A stretch of 64,000 nt of DNA, taken from Streptomyces sp. CB02959 (GTDB lineage Bacteria; Actinomycetota; Actinomycetes; Streptomycetales; Streptomycetaceae). Within the stretch, counting starts at the first letter, position 1. Every line of letters starts with the position of its first letter. Shown here in pieces: positions 1-8,274 of this stretch. Location: the NCBI RefSeq assembly GCF_002803155.1, contig NZ_NNBP01000001.1:724355-788354 (forward strand), in the 5' to 3' direction. Made by a program: the position numbers and the translations under genes. The notes under the pieces are model-generated. The model was not told the DNA's origin. It did not search any database and was given only the letters and a program-made list of their open reading frames with translations.

Positions 1-453
1 CTGCGGCTCCGCCGCGATCTGGCCGCCGCGGTCCGCCGGCACCGCCCCGAGCTGCTGATCACCCTCAACCACCGCGACACCTGGTTCGGCACCCAGTGGA
101 ACACCCCCGACCACCGGGTGGTGGGCCGCGCCGTCCTGGACGCCGCGGCCGACGCCGCCAACCGCTGGATCTTCCCCGAACTCGCCGACAGCGAGGGCCT
201 GGCCCCCTGGTCCGGCGTCCGCTGGACCGCCGTGGCCGGCTCGCCCCGCCCCACCCACGCCGCCGAGGTGGGCCCCGGCATCCCCCGCGCCGTCGCCTCC
301 CTGGCCGCCCACACCACCTACATCAAGGCCCTCACCGCCCCCGATCAGGACCCCCACGGCTACGCCCGCGACTTCCTCGACCGCGCCCTGCGCACCGGCG
401 CCACCCACCACCGCGGCCGCCCGGCGGTCCTGTTCGAGGTATTTCCGCGGTAG
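1..453 (+). CDS. PIG-L (LmbE-like) deacetylase, C-terminal part
   Basis: The reading frame is open from the first base of the window and ends in TAG, so the N-terminal half lies outside. About 150 codons are visible. The segment with NTPDHR followed by an alanine-rich helix and WIFPEL resembles the C-terminal half of PIG-L/LmbE zinc-dependent N-deacetylases, where the HxDH-type block is followed by a helix and a substrate loop. Family members remove acetyl groups from N-acetylglucosamine-type sugars (MshB, teicoplanin-type deacetylases). The zinc motif near the N-terminus cannot be seen, so the substrate is unknown. Family assignment is fairly secure. Confidence 0.72.
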   Translation: MRLRRDLAAAVRRHRPELLITLNHRDTWFGTQWNTPDHRVVGRAVLDAAADAANRWIFPELADSEGLAPWSGVRWTAVAGSPRPTHAAEVGPGIPRAVASLAAHTTYIKALTAPDQDPHGYARDFLDRALRTGATHHRGRPAVLFEVFPR

Positions 454-523
454 CCGAGAGCAACCATGACGTAGCATCAACCCCCGCCCTTCGACGGTCA
501 CTTACTTCAGCAAGGCGGTTCCC

Positions 524-1570
524 ATGTCAGGAAGCGGGACACCACCTGCGTCGCCGCCACCCACTCCCCCATCGGGGAACGGCGGCCAGTCCGGCACTCC
601 CAATGACGACGAGCAGTCGGCAGGAACCGGGCAGCACCGGCCGTCCGCTCCCTCCTTCCTGGACGACGTGATCGAGGGCGTCATGCCGGAAGCGGCGGAC
701 CCGAACTCCCGCCGGCGGAACCGCAAGGTCCTCATCAGGCTGGGCTGGACGGTCCTCGCCGCGCTCGTCGCGTTCGTCGTGACGAAGGGCACCGACTGGC
801 TGACCTCGGAGCACGACGCGCGGGTCACCAACGAGGCCGACGACAAAGCCGACCGCGCCGGCCCCGCGTTCTCGGCCTCCGTACGCCTCGACGACCAGTA
901 CTCCGAGGCCCATGTCTTCGACGCGCCGTTCTCTCCGCAGGACAAGCAGACCCTCCTCGGCATGACACCCCAGGGCGATCCGCTCACCCCCTTCTACGCG
1001 GCTCACCACGGACGGGGCGTCTCCTCCACCGACGTCCACCACCCCGCCATGAAGGTCAAATCCCCCGGGTACTCGGAGGAATGGCTCATCGACATCCTCA
1101 GCGACCGGAAGGCGAGCCTCGTCATCACCGGCCTGCGCATCAAGGGACTCACCTGCACGGCCGCCAAGGCCGACACGATCATCTCGGTGAGAGGACAGGC
1201 CGGCGGCAGCTACGAGGGCATGCTCTTCGACCTGACGCGTTCCACCACCACCCCGCTCATCACCGGGGACGAGGAAAAGCACTACGGAGACCCGTTCTTC
1301 AAATACAAGAAGATCGACCTCGGAAACGGCGCGACCCCCGAAGGGCTGCGCGTACAGGTCACCTCGGGAACGCAGGACTGCTCCTGGAAGGCATTCGAAG
1401 CCACCTACGTCGATTCGGACGGGGAACACACCCAGGACATCACGAACAACGGCAAGGGCTTCGCCGTCCACGGCTTCGTCGCACACCCTCGGCAGGCCTT
1501 CGAGGTCCGCTCGTACGGAAAGTTCGTCAGGGAATGCAAGGTCCTCGACGGGGGGCGCTACGCCTGCTGA
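524..1570 (+). CDS. Single-pass membrane protein of unknown function
   Basis: 348 residues. Residues 1-60 are Pro/Gly/Ser rich and probably cytoplasmic. A basic stretch (about 62-68) precedes one transmembrane helix at about 69-87, and the remaining 260 residues are probably extracellular. The outer part has several cysteines (GLTC, QDCSW, the ECK and YAC near the C-terminus) that could form disulfides. The ATG is preceded by AAGGCGG at close spacing. I recognise no catalytic motif. It is convergent with the SWIM gene, with a shared terminator between. The single helix plus folded ectodomain could be a sensor or a cell-surface binding protein, but nothing decides this. Confidence 0.7.
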   Translation: MSGSGTPPASPPPTPPSGNGGQSGTPNDDEQSAGTGQHRPSAPSFLDDVIEGVMPEAADPNSRRRNRKVLIRLGWTVLAALVAFVVTKGTDWLTSEHDARVTNEADDKADRAGPAFSASVRLDDQYSEAHVFDAPFSPQDKQTLLGMTPQGDPLTPFYAAHHGRGVSSTDVHHPAMKVKSPGYSEEWLIDILSDRKASLVITGLRIKGLTCTAAKADTIISVRGQAGGSYEGMLFDLTRSTTTPLITGDEEKHYGDPFFKYKKIDLGNGATPEGLRVQVTSGTQDCSWKAFEATYVDSDGEHTQDITNNGKGFAVHGFVAHPRQAFEVRSYGKFVRECKVLDGGRYAC

Positions 1571-1665
1571 GAAGGGCCCGCCGTCTTGAGATAGGCCCGC
1601 CGCCCTGGGAGAGGCCCGTCGTTGAATTCCGGCGATCGCGCCCGGGGCAGGGGCAGGGGAATGCG

Positions 1666-1698
1666 CAAGGGGCCGACTCCGGAGGGGTCGGCCCCTTG
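1666..1698. terminator. Convergent terminator hairpin
   Basis: Perfect 12-bp arms, CAAGGGGCCGAC and GTCGGCCCCTTG, around a 9-nt loop. It lies between the convergent membrane-protein gene (+) and the SWIM gene (-), so it could stop transcription from both sides. There is no T-tract, as is common in Streptomyces. Confidence 0.75.
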
Positions 1699-1754
1699 TG
1701 GCAGGCGGCGGCAAAGGCGTGCGGGGCCGGGGGACCTCCGAGACGTCATCCGGC

Positions 1755-3467
1755 TCACAGACGGTGCTCGTCCATCAAGCGCATCAGGTTCCTCTTGCGT
1801 TTCTGGGCGGTACGCAGGGCTGTGGCGTACTTGGTGAACTCCTCGGGCGACTCCAGGCGGCGGTGGCAGTCCCGGATGCTCAGCAGCAGGCTGACGAGCT
1901 GCTCGTAGACCGTGTTGCCGGTCTGTTTGGTCAGCGGCTCCGCCAGGCGCAGGTAGACGCCGAGCGCGTCGGCGGGGCGGGTGGCACGGGCCTGGTCGGC
2001 GAGGGTGAGCCACTGCCGGTCATGGGCGCCGGCCTCGGTGGCTGCCTGCCAGGCGGCGTCTACGTCCTTGTCGTCGAGCAGGGCGTCGACCAGGACGGGA
2101 CCGCCGTACCAGCCCTGTTGCCGCTGCCCCGCGGCGGCCCGCAGCAGCGCCAGCGCGCCCTCGCGCTCGGCCGGCCAGCGGTCCGCGGCCCGGGCGGCGG
2201 CACGCAGCTGCTGGTAGGTGAGCAGGGTGCGGCGGGCGCCGAAGTGGTCGCGGCGCAGGGCGACGGCGTCGGCGAGCCGGTCCGCCTGCGCGTAGCGGTC
2301 GCAGAGATGATCGACGAGGGCGGTGTCGACGGCGGCGAGGTCCCGGGCCTCCCGGACGCCGCGTTCCGCCCAGCTCAGGGCCTCGTCGGAGCGCCGGGCG
2401 GTGTCCAGCTCGCGAGCGATGACCAGGTGCGTGTGGCCGTCCGGCGAGAGGTCGGCCGCATGCACGGCGATCACCGCGTCGACATCGCCTCCCGCCTTGG
2501 CCAGACGCTCCACCAGGTACTTCTCCGCCCAGCCGCGGCGGTTGCCCTGCCACGCCTCGACCGCCAGCTTCCGCAGGACGGCCATCCCCTCTTCGCCGAG
2601 AACGTCCTCGTAGTCGAGCGGATCGACGTCGGTGAGACCGTCGTCCAACTCGCCGAGCGCATGGCCGACCAGCCAGCGCGCGAGCTCCCGCGGGTCGGGG
2701 CGCGCCGCACGGCACGCGTCGAGGTGGGCGTCGGCGAGGGCGGTGCCCACCAGGCCGAGCCATCCGTCGGAGTCGTCGACGCTCTCCACCGCCTGGGCCA
2801 GCAGCTTCATCGCGTCCGCCGCCAGGACGACCGCGTCGGCTGCCCGTCCGGAGCCGGTGAGCGCACCGATGGCCGATACCGCCTGCCCGGCCTGGTCCGC
2901 GTAGGCACGGGCATCGGCGTACTCGACGTACCCGTACCGTGCGAACGGGCCGATGTCGAGCAGTTCACGGATACGGGCCCGGATCGCGGCCAGATCCCCG
3001 CGGGCGCCCGCGGCCCGCAGCTCCAGGCGGCGCCGCAACTGCCGGTCCGCGCCGAGCAGTTCCCGCACCAGAGCGAGCAACTCGTCCTTGGACCGGGCGG
3101 ACAGCCACCCGTCGAGGCCCTGCGCCCGGTCCCGCGCCGCCTTCCGCTGCCGCGGCAGGCTCTCCGGCCGGGCGAGCACCGTCAGGCCGAGAGCGACCAG
3201 GTGCTTGCAGAAGTTGCCCTCAAGGCCATAAGGGCAGTCGCACTCGCCGGACAGCCCGCCGGGCCCGTCCAGGGTCAGCTCCGCCTCGTACCGTTCCGTG
3301 CCGTGGACGCTCGCGCTGATCCATCCGTCACCGACCTCGACCCCGGACACCGCATCCACGTACCCGCGCCCACGCTCGAAGGAACGGACACCGGCCAACG
3401 TTTTGAGCTTCGCCTCGGTGAAGCCGCGCACGGTCTCTTTCGCCCTGCCCCTGGTCCCGTCCGTCAC
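1755..3467 (-). CDS. SWIM zinc-finger domain protein
   Basis: 570 residues from the GTG at 3467. An upstream ATG at 3572 would add 35 residues of non-conserved-looking sequence, so the start is a choice rather than proven. The SWIM motif CxCx(n)CxH is visible at C76, C78, C87 and H89 (CDCPYG then NFCKH). SWIM domains bind zinc and mediate DNA or protein contacts. The rest is a long helical region rich in Ala, Leu, Asp and Arg that looks like TPR/HEAT-type repeats. Similar SWIM-helical proteins are common in Streptomyces, mostly uncharacterised. No operon partner on the same strand is close. Confidence 0.82.
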   Translation of the reverse strand: MTDGTRGRAKETVRGFTEAKLKTLAGVRSFERGRGYVDAVSGVEVGDGWISASVHGTERYEAELTLDGPGGLSGECDCPYGLEGNFCKHLVALGLTVLARPESLPRQRKAARDRAQGLDGWLSARSKDELLALVRELLGADRQLRRRLELRAAGARGDLAAIRARIRELLDIGPFARYGYVEYADARAYADQAGQAVSAIGALTGSGRAADAVVLAADAMKLLAQAVESVDDSDGWLGLVGTALADAHLDACRAARPDPRELARWLVGHALGELDDGLTDVDPLDYEDVLGEEGMAVLRKLAVEAWQGNRRGWAEKYLVERLAKAGGDVDAVIAVHAADLSPDGHTHLVIARELDTARRSDEALSWAERGVREARDLAAVDTALVDHLCDRYAQADRLADAVALRRDHFGARRTLLTYQQLRAAARAADRWPAEREGALALLRAAAGQRQQGWYGGPVLVDALLDDKDVDAAWQAATEAGAHDRQWLTLADQARATRPADALGVYLRLAEPLTKQTGNTVYEQLVSLLLSIRDCHRRLESPEEFTKYATALRTAQKRKRNLMRLMDEHRL

Positions 3468-3849
3468 GGCCGCCAGCTTATGACTGCCGGACGGACCGAT
3501 CCGTCGGTCCAAGGGAAAGTCCACTTGATCGCGGTCTGAAGGAGGCTGGTGACCATCCTCGTGCGACCGCACACGGTACCCGCGGCAACGGCGTCACCCC
3601 GCTTCTCCCTGACTCTCCCTGCGGCACTCGGGCCGGCTCGCAGGAGCGCCGACACGCCCCGGGCCGCAGTCACCGCGGCATGGGGGCGGGGATCCGCGTG
3701 CCGGGGCCTGTCACCAGGAGACCGAGACGCACTGCCGGGGCGGCCCGGGTCCGCCCCGATGGGGTGGGCCGTGGACGGAGCCGTGTCGTTCGGCGCGACC
3801 TGGTCAGGTCTCGCCGAACGACACGGCCGGTCAGGTGCCCCGTTGGGTT
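3468..3849. other. Intergenic region between SWIM and protease genes
   Basis: No gene is supported here. It holds the upstream region of the SWIM gene (3468 to about 3700) and, at its far end, the protease terminator at 3781-3826. Short open frames on both strands lack a convincing ribosome binding site or recognisable product. Confidence 0.5.
3781..3826 (-). terminator. Terminator of the cysteine protease gene
   Basis: Very strong hairpin. Outer arms CCGTGTCGTTCGGCG and CGCCGAACGACACGG (15 bp) enclose an inner stem GACCT/AGGTC with a GGTC loop. It begins 24 bp beyond the stop codon of the minus-strand protease. Confidence 0.85.
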
Positions 3850-4833
3850 TTACTGCTTGACGAGCTTGCCGACGGCGTTGGCTTCCCGTACCTGGTTGGC
3901 GAGGTAGTTCCAGGAGAGGTTGATGTATCCGTGGTCGCCCCAGTCGGTGCCCCAGGAGTTCTCGACCCGCACACCCTTGCTGTTGTAGCCGACGATGGTG
4001 ATCGCGTGTCCGCCCGCGAGCTGCTCGCCGGCGGCCGGGTAGTACGTGTAGGCGGCGGCCTGCTGCGGGGTCAGACGGAAGAAGCTGTTGTACACCGGAA
4101 TCGCGATGGTGACCGGCTCACCCTGGGCCAGAGCGGCCTTCACGTCGTTCTTGATCTGGTTGCCGGTGTGCAGCGGGGTGTAGCCGGACAGCTTCCACTT
4201 CGCCGCGTTGGCTCTTTCGTGGGCGGTCGGCTGGGTGGTGTAGTCGAAGTCCCCCTGCGAGTAGTCGGACTTGGAGTCGACGCCTTGTGAGGTGGCTATC
4301 TTGAAGTGCTGCTCCGCCGAGGTGCCCATGTTCCGTCCCTTGACGATCTGGGCGTAGGTGTACATGGGCGCCTGGGGTCCGCCCTTGATCCCCTGCTCGT
4401 TCTCCAGGACGCTGTAGGCGGAGTAGTCGATGGCCCACGCGACACAGGCACCGACCCGGCCCTGGTTGCCGGGCTTGGCCGCGAACTTGGTCAGGTCGAC
4501 GCCGGCAGGAAGGCTCTGGAGACTCGTCGTGTTCGGCTTGGCAGCGACGGACGTCGGGCGGAGAGCGGTGGCCGCCAGCCTCGGCTGAACCGACTTGCGC
4601 AGCACGGACTTGCGCCACGCCGACTTGGACGGCACAGCGCCGAGGCCGAACGGGTGCTTCCTTGCGCCGAGAGCCTGTGACGACTGGCTGGGTGCTTGGC
4701 CGTGACCGGGCACGGCGGGGCTCGCCGTGGAGACCCCGACGGTCACGGCTGCGACCACTCCTGCAGTGCCGAGTGCGATGGCGGCGCGTGACTTGCCGCT
4801 GACGGCCTTCCACTTGTGGGATGCGCGAGTCAT
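3850..4833 (-). CDS. Secreted papain-family (C1A) cysteine protease
   Basis: 327 residues. The N-terminus has a basic region and a hydrophobic Ala/Val segment (about 17-37) ending in an Ala-Ser-Pro-Ala stretch, consistent with a Sec signal peptide. A Ser/Arg-rich stretch of about 60 residues follows and may be a propeptide. The catalytic set of clan CA is visible: oxyanion Q124 in NQGRVGAC, nucleophile C130, H276 in GGHAITIVGYN, and N292 in ENSWGTDWGDHGY. The usual Cys-Gly-Ser-Cys-Trp block is replaced by VGACVAWA, as in many bacterial members. The expected role is extracellular protein degradation or processing. A strong terminator lies directly after it, and two palindromes sit just upstream of its start codon. 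Confidence 0.9.
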   Translation of the reverse strand: MTRASHKWKAVSGKSRAAIALGTAGVVAAVTVGVSTASPAVPGHGQAPSQSSQALGARKHPFGLGAVPSKSAWRKSVLRKSVQPRLAATALRPTSVAAKPNTTSLQSLPAGVDLTKFAAKPGNQGRVGACVAWAIDYSAYSVLENEQGIKGGPQAPMYTYAQIVKGRNMGTSAEQHFKIATSQGVDSKSDYSQGDFDYTTQPTAHERANAAKWKLSGYTPLHTGNQIKNDVKAALAQGEPVTIAIPVYNSFFRLTPQQAAAYTYYPAAGEQLAGGHAITIVGYNSKGVRVENSWGTDWGDHGYINLSWNYLANQVREANAVGKLVKQ

Positions 4834-4851
4834 GAATGAACTTCCTTGAAT

Positions 4852-4892
4852 TGTCAGGGGCCTGACAGGATCGCCGAGTCGTCAGACGACTC
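4852..4892. promoter_or_regulatory. Two adjacent perfect palindromes upstream of the protease gene
   Basis: TGTCAGG-GG-CCTGACA occupies 4852-4867 and GAGTCGTC-A-GACGACTC occupies 4876-4892. The first begins 19 bp before the protease ATG (4833, minus strand), next to the probable ribosome binding site AAGGAAG, and the second is 8 bp further out. They could be tandem operators or two hairpins in the mRNA leader that control translation. Nothing in the sequence decides between these. Confidence 0.5.
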
Positions 4893-5628
4893 CCTCAGGC
4901 CCCGGATGAGCCGGTCAGGACGGATGCCCTAGTGCCGGGTTGCGTGTCGCAAGGGCCCGCCTCGTGCAGGCGCGTTGCGCGCCTGTGGACCGGAAACGGG
5001 ATTCCTGGGCTTTGGTCGGCTGCGGGAAATCTCTGGCGCCAGTCGAAGAATTGACGGCTACCGCAGCTCTCGTGAACTGGACGCTTTCGAAGGCATGTCC
5101 AATCGGCAACGGAAGCTAGCCGAACCACGCGCACCGAAGCAAGCCCGAGTGTCAGTGATCACAAATTCGCCGTCGAACCGGAGGGCATAAGGGGCCCGGC
5201 GCAGCATGCGGCTCCCTACGGCCTCACGGCACCCTCTCCCGCGTCTCCACGCCATGGGGAATCGTGGTGAACCGCCTCGCATCGGCACAGGCCACATGCC
5301 GCGTGCCAGTCCACGGCAGTCCGCGCCACGGCCCGCCACGAGGTGCTGGCAACTGCGCGGAATGCCGCCGGCGAACTCGCCGCACCATCAATGCCATTGA
5401 CGGTCGACGTCTTTGTCGGCAGCGCGCAGCAAACCCGCCCGATGACCTAAATGTCCGTACAGTGACGTCAATGTGGCGCTGATACGGCGGAATGACGGAA
5501 CTCGTCGAGGGGCCTGGAGAAGCTCAGAAAAAAAATTCTCCGAGTTTCTGTTATCCGTCCTGCCCTGGCAGGGTCTCCCAGGCATCGAAGGCATGCAGAC
5601 ACGTCAGCGACAGGGAGCGAGGAAGGAC
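4893..5628. other. Long intergenic region upstream of divergent protease and sigma genes
   Basis: No gene recognised. The stretch looks less G+C rich than the coding neighbours. It should hold the promoters of the minus-strand protease and the plus-strand sigma/CAP gene. CATTGACGGTCGACGTC near 5395 and GTGACGTCAATG near 5461 share inverted GACGTC/CATTGAC words that may be regulatory. Open frames here, for example 4975-5190, have no ribosome binding site or recognisable product. Confidence 0.45.
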
Positions 5629-7278
5629 ATGAGCCCAGAGCATGAGGCCGCGGTCATCGCGACCGCGCAGACAGGGAGCCAGTGCGCGCGGGACGAGTTG
5701 GTCGCCCAGTATCTGCCGCTGGTCTACAACATCGTCGGACGCGCACTGCACGGTCACGCCGACGTCGACGACGTGGTGCAGGAAACCATGCTCCGCGCCC
5801 TCGACGGACTGACCGGCCTGCGCAAACCCCATCGGTTCCGCGCCTGGCTGGTGGCCGTGACCATGAACGAGATACGCCGGCACTGGCGCGGCAAACAGGC
5901 ATCCGCTTCCGATACCGGGATCGACGAAGTGACCGAACTGGTCGATCCCATGGCTGACTTCGTCGATCTGACGATCATCCGGCTGGGGCTCTCGGGTCAG
6001 CGCCGCGAGGTCGCCGAAGCGACGCGCTGGCTGGACGAGGACGATCGCGCGCTGCTGGCGCTGTGGTGGCAGGAGGCCGCGGGCGAGCTGACCCGGCCCG
6101 AGATGGCCGCCGCCCTCAAGCTGCCGTCGCCGTACGTCGCGGTACGGGTGCAGCGGATGAAGGCTCAGCTGGAAGCCGCCCGGCTGGTGGTGCGCGCGCT
6201 GTCGGCCACGTCCCGTTGCCCGAGACTGAAGCCCGTCGTGGCGCGCTGGGACGGTGCGCCCTCTGCGCTGTGGCGCAAACGCATATACCGCCACGTCCGT
6301 GACTGCCGGGCCTGCTCAGGCCGAGGCAGCGGCCTGGTACCGGCGCAAAGCCTCCTCGCCGGCATCGCCCTGATCCCACCGACCGCCTCTCTGGCCTGGT
6401 ACGCGGCCCAAGCAGGCCACGGCGCCGCAGCCCTCAACCCCGCAGCCGGACTGGCCGGTTCAAGCGTGACCAACGCCAATCCCACGCCCCTCACGACGGC
6501 ACGGCACGCGGCACCCCCACCGCACAGCCTGGCTCGCGGACCGATCGGCGGCCACCACCGTCCGCGGTTCCGGCCCCGAAGCACGCACATACTCGCCGGC
6601 GGCGCCGCCGCAACGGCAGCGGCCACGGCGATCTCCGTCATGCTCGGCTCACCGGACAGCGCCCCGAAGACCGACTCCTCGGTCCCCACCCGGCCAGTAC
6701 TGGTGAAGGCGGCACCGATATCCAGCCCGCCACCCCATACCCCTTCCCCTTCCCACCCGCCCACGGCCTCCCCCAGCCGGACACCGACCGTCGAACCGTC
6801 GCTGGCCCACCCGGTCCCCACCCCCTCGAACACCCCGACCCCGCAGACAGCCGCCGCCCCCGACGCGGTCGAGCAGGTCCTCGACGTGATCAACCAGGCA
6901 CGAGCCGCCCACGGCCTACCGCCCTACACCCTCACCACCGGCCTCACCCGCAGCGCGACCGGACACAACACCGCCATGAACAACGGATGCGGCCTGTCCC
7001 ACCAATGCCCCGGCGAAGCCCCTCTGGGAGACAGAGAAACCGCCGCAGGCGTCCACTGGGGAACCGCGGGCGAGAACATAGGCCGAGCCTGCGCAGGACC
7101 GGGGCCCCGACAGACCGCCACCGCCGCCGTCAACCTCACCCAGGCCATGCTCGACGAGAAGCCACCCAACGACGGCCACCGCCAGAACATCCTCAGCAGC
7201 ACCTTCACCCACATCGGCATCGCCATCTACCGGAACCCCAACGGCACCGTCTGGCTCACCCAAGACTTCTCCGACTGA
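5629..7278 (+). CDS. ECF-like sigma factor fused to a zinc-motif/membrane segment and a CAP (SCP) domain
   Basis: 549 residues. The ATG at 5629 is chosen because GAGGAAGGA lies just upstream; an in-frame ATG at 5473 lacks one. Residues 25-90 are sigma-70 region 2 (ADVDDVVQETMLRALDGL, then RFRAWL). Residues 152-190 resemble region 4 (PEMAAALKLPSPYVAVRVQR). Next come C197 and H222-x3-C226-x2-C229, which looks like the HxxxCxxC part of zinc-containing anti-sigma domains. Hydrophobic stretches at about 236-260 and 321-340 may cross the membrane. A Pro/Ser/Thr linker (about 345-410) leads to a CAP/SCP domain (411-549) with HGLPPY, NNGCGLSH, GENIGR and GHRQNIL. A membrane-tethered sigma factor with an outside CAP sensor is an inference; release by proteolysis would be needed for it to act on RNA polymerase. 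Confidence 0.85.
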   Translation: MSPEHEAAVIATAQTGSQCARDELVAQYLPLVYNIVGRALHGHADVDDVVQETMLRALDGLTGLRKPHRFRAWLVAVTMNEIRRHWRGKQASASDTGIDEVTELVDPMADFVDLTIIRLGLSGQRREVAEATRWLDEDDRALLALWWQEAAGELTRPEMAAALKLPSPYVAVRVQRMKAQLEAARLVVRALSATSRCPRLKPVVARWDGAPSALWRKRIYRHVRDCRACSGRGSGLVPAQSLLAGIALIPPTASLAWYAAQAGHGAAALNPAAGLAGSSVTNANPTPLTTARHAAPPPHSLARGPIGGHHRPRFRPRSTHILAGGAAATAAATAISVMLGSPDSAPKTDSSVPTRPVLVKAAPISSPPPHTPSPSHPPTASPSRTPTVEPSLAHPVPTPSNTPTPQTAAAPDAVEQVLDVINQARAAHGLPPYTLTTGLTRSATGHNTAMNNGCGLSHQCPGEAPLGDRETAAGVHWGTAGENIGRACAGPGPRQTATAAVNLTQAMLDEKPPNDGHRQNILSSTFTHIGIAIYRNPNGTVWLTQDFSD

Positions 7279-7452
7279 ACACCGCCGAGAGGAAACATCC
7301 TTCTACCGCACCCGGGACCGCCAACCCCTGACCGACGTCCGCAACGCCTTCCGCGAACTCTCCTACGGTTGAGCACGACGCACGGAAGACCGATCCAGAG
7401 GAGCACTCGCGCCACGCCAGCTGCCCAACGAAGACGCGCGCCGGAATCCTGA

Positions 7453-7789
7453 AGAGCCAGGGCCTCATCGGCGCAAGCCTTGTCCTCCTGGGCCCTGGAT
7501 TCGATCGTCCAGGCCGCCGAAAGCGTCGTGCCAGAGCTGAGGAACAACGCCGTGGCCCATACCGACACGGCCGCCGTGGGGGTGTCCGTGACACGGATCA
7601 CCGCGACCCGCGTGCGCCTGGTGGTGACCGACAGCTCCCCCCGTCCGGCCCCACGCGCAGGCGCCCGGCGATGACGACGAACACGGCCGCGGCCTGCTGA
7701 TCGTCGACGCGTTCGCCGCCTGCTGGGGCGCCGACCGGGTGCTCGGCGGAAAACGGATGTGGGCCGAGCTGGAGGTGCCCTGTGGATGA
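7453..7789 (+). pseudogene. Frameshifted ATP-binding (HATPase_c, anti-sigma-like) protein
   Basis: One frame encodes SSWALDSIVQ, VVPELRNNAVAHT and VRLVVTDSSP, matching the N-box region of the small serine-kinase-type HATPases common in Streptomyces. The G-box part (DDDEHGRGLLIVDAF, CWGAD, GGKRMWAELEV) continues in another frame and ends at TGA 7787-7789. The frames join smoothly if one base is gained or lost in the C6 run at 7637-7642. The N-terminal 30-40 residues expected for the family are not in frame either, because an in-frame TGA lies at 7450. It may be a true pseudogene or contain a sequencing error in the homopolymer. Confidence 0.7.
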
Positions 7790-8009
7790 TCGGCTGCCTG
7801 GTGCGGGTGATCTGGTGCTCTACGCCGAGTCCGGCGACTCCAAGTGGGTCGTCCACGACATCGCGCACAAAGGGCGACCGACGGCCGCATGGACGCTGCG
7901 CCCCCTCTACGGCGGCGGCGCGGACGGGGAACGCAGCCGCACAGTACCGCGGTCCGCAGTCTCCTCAATCGCGATCATCCGCCGCCGCGGCGAGTGGACG
8001 CAGCCGTGA
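7782..8009 (+). CDS. Small conserved-type hypothetical protein downstream of HATPase
   Basis: 75 residues from a GTG that overlaps the end of the HATPase frame (GTGGATGA), the usual arrangement for translational coupling. The protein has an N-terminal GDLVLYAE strand-like segment, WVVHDI, LRPLYGGG and a C-terminal IRRRGEWTQP. This layout is typical of short Streptomyces proteins that accompany anti-sigma-like ATP-binding genes. Function is unknown. If the HATPase gene is really broken, translation of this gene may suffer because coupling would be lost. Confidence 0.55.
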   Translation: MDDRLPGAGDLVLYAESGDSKWVVHDIAHKGRPTAAWTLRPLYGGGADGERSRTVPRSAVSSIAIIRRRGEWTQP

Positions 8010-8274
8010 GCGGAGCAAACGGAGGTGACGGCACCACCGCACCCCGCTCAAGCCCCAACCACCCCACAGCGCCCCGTCCACAACGGAATGCGTATTCGGA
8101 AGCACCCCGATCCAGCAACGGTACGGATGAACAGGGATGACGACAGCTGACGATACGTCAGGCCATCCAGCACGGATCCAGCACCCGGCACGACAACGGG
8201 GCCGACCCCATCTAGGGCCGACCCCGCCTGACCTGCACATTTGCCAGATCGCTACGCCGATGCCATGACGCGCA

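Noticed and set aside
1698..3539. Very long open frame antisense to the SWIM gene
   Set aside because: Its protein is a low-complexity Gly/Arg/Val product. High G+C leaves few stops on the opposite strand, and the SWIM frame has the recognisable motif.
4975..5190. Open frame of 71 codons upstream of the sigma gene
   Set aside because: No ribosome binding site, no known domain, and composition unlike the neighbours' coding regions.
8200..8240. Terminator for ychF made of repeated GGGGTCGGCCC
   Set aside because: It is a direct repeat (two copies of about 11 bp) rather than an inverted repeat; the hairpin each copy could form alone is only 4 bp.
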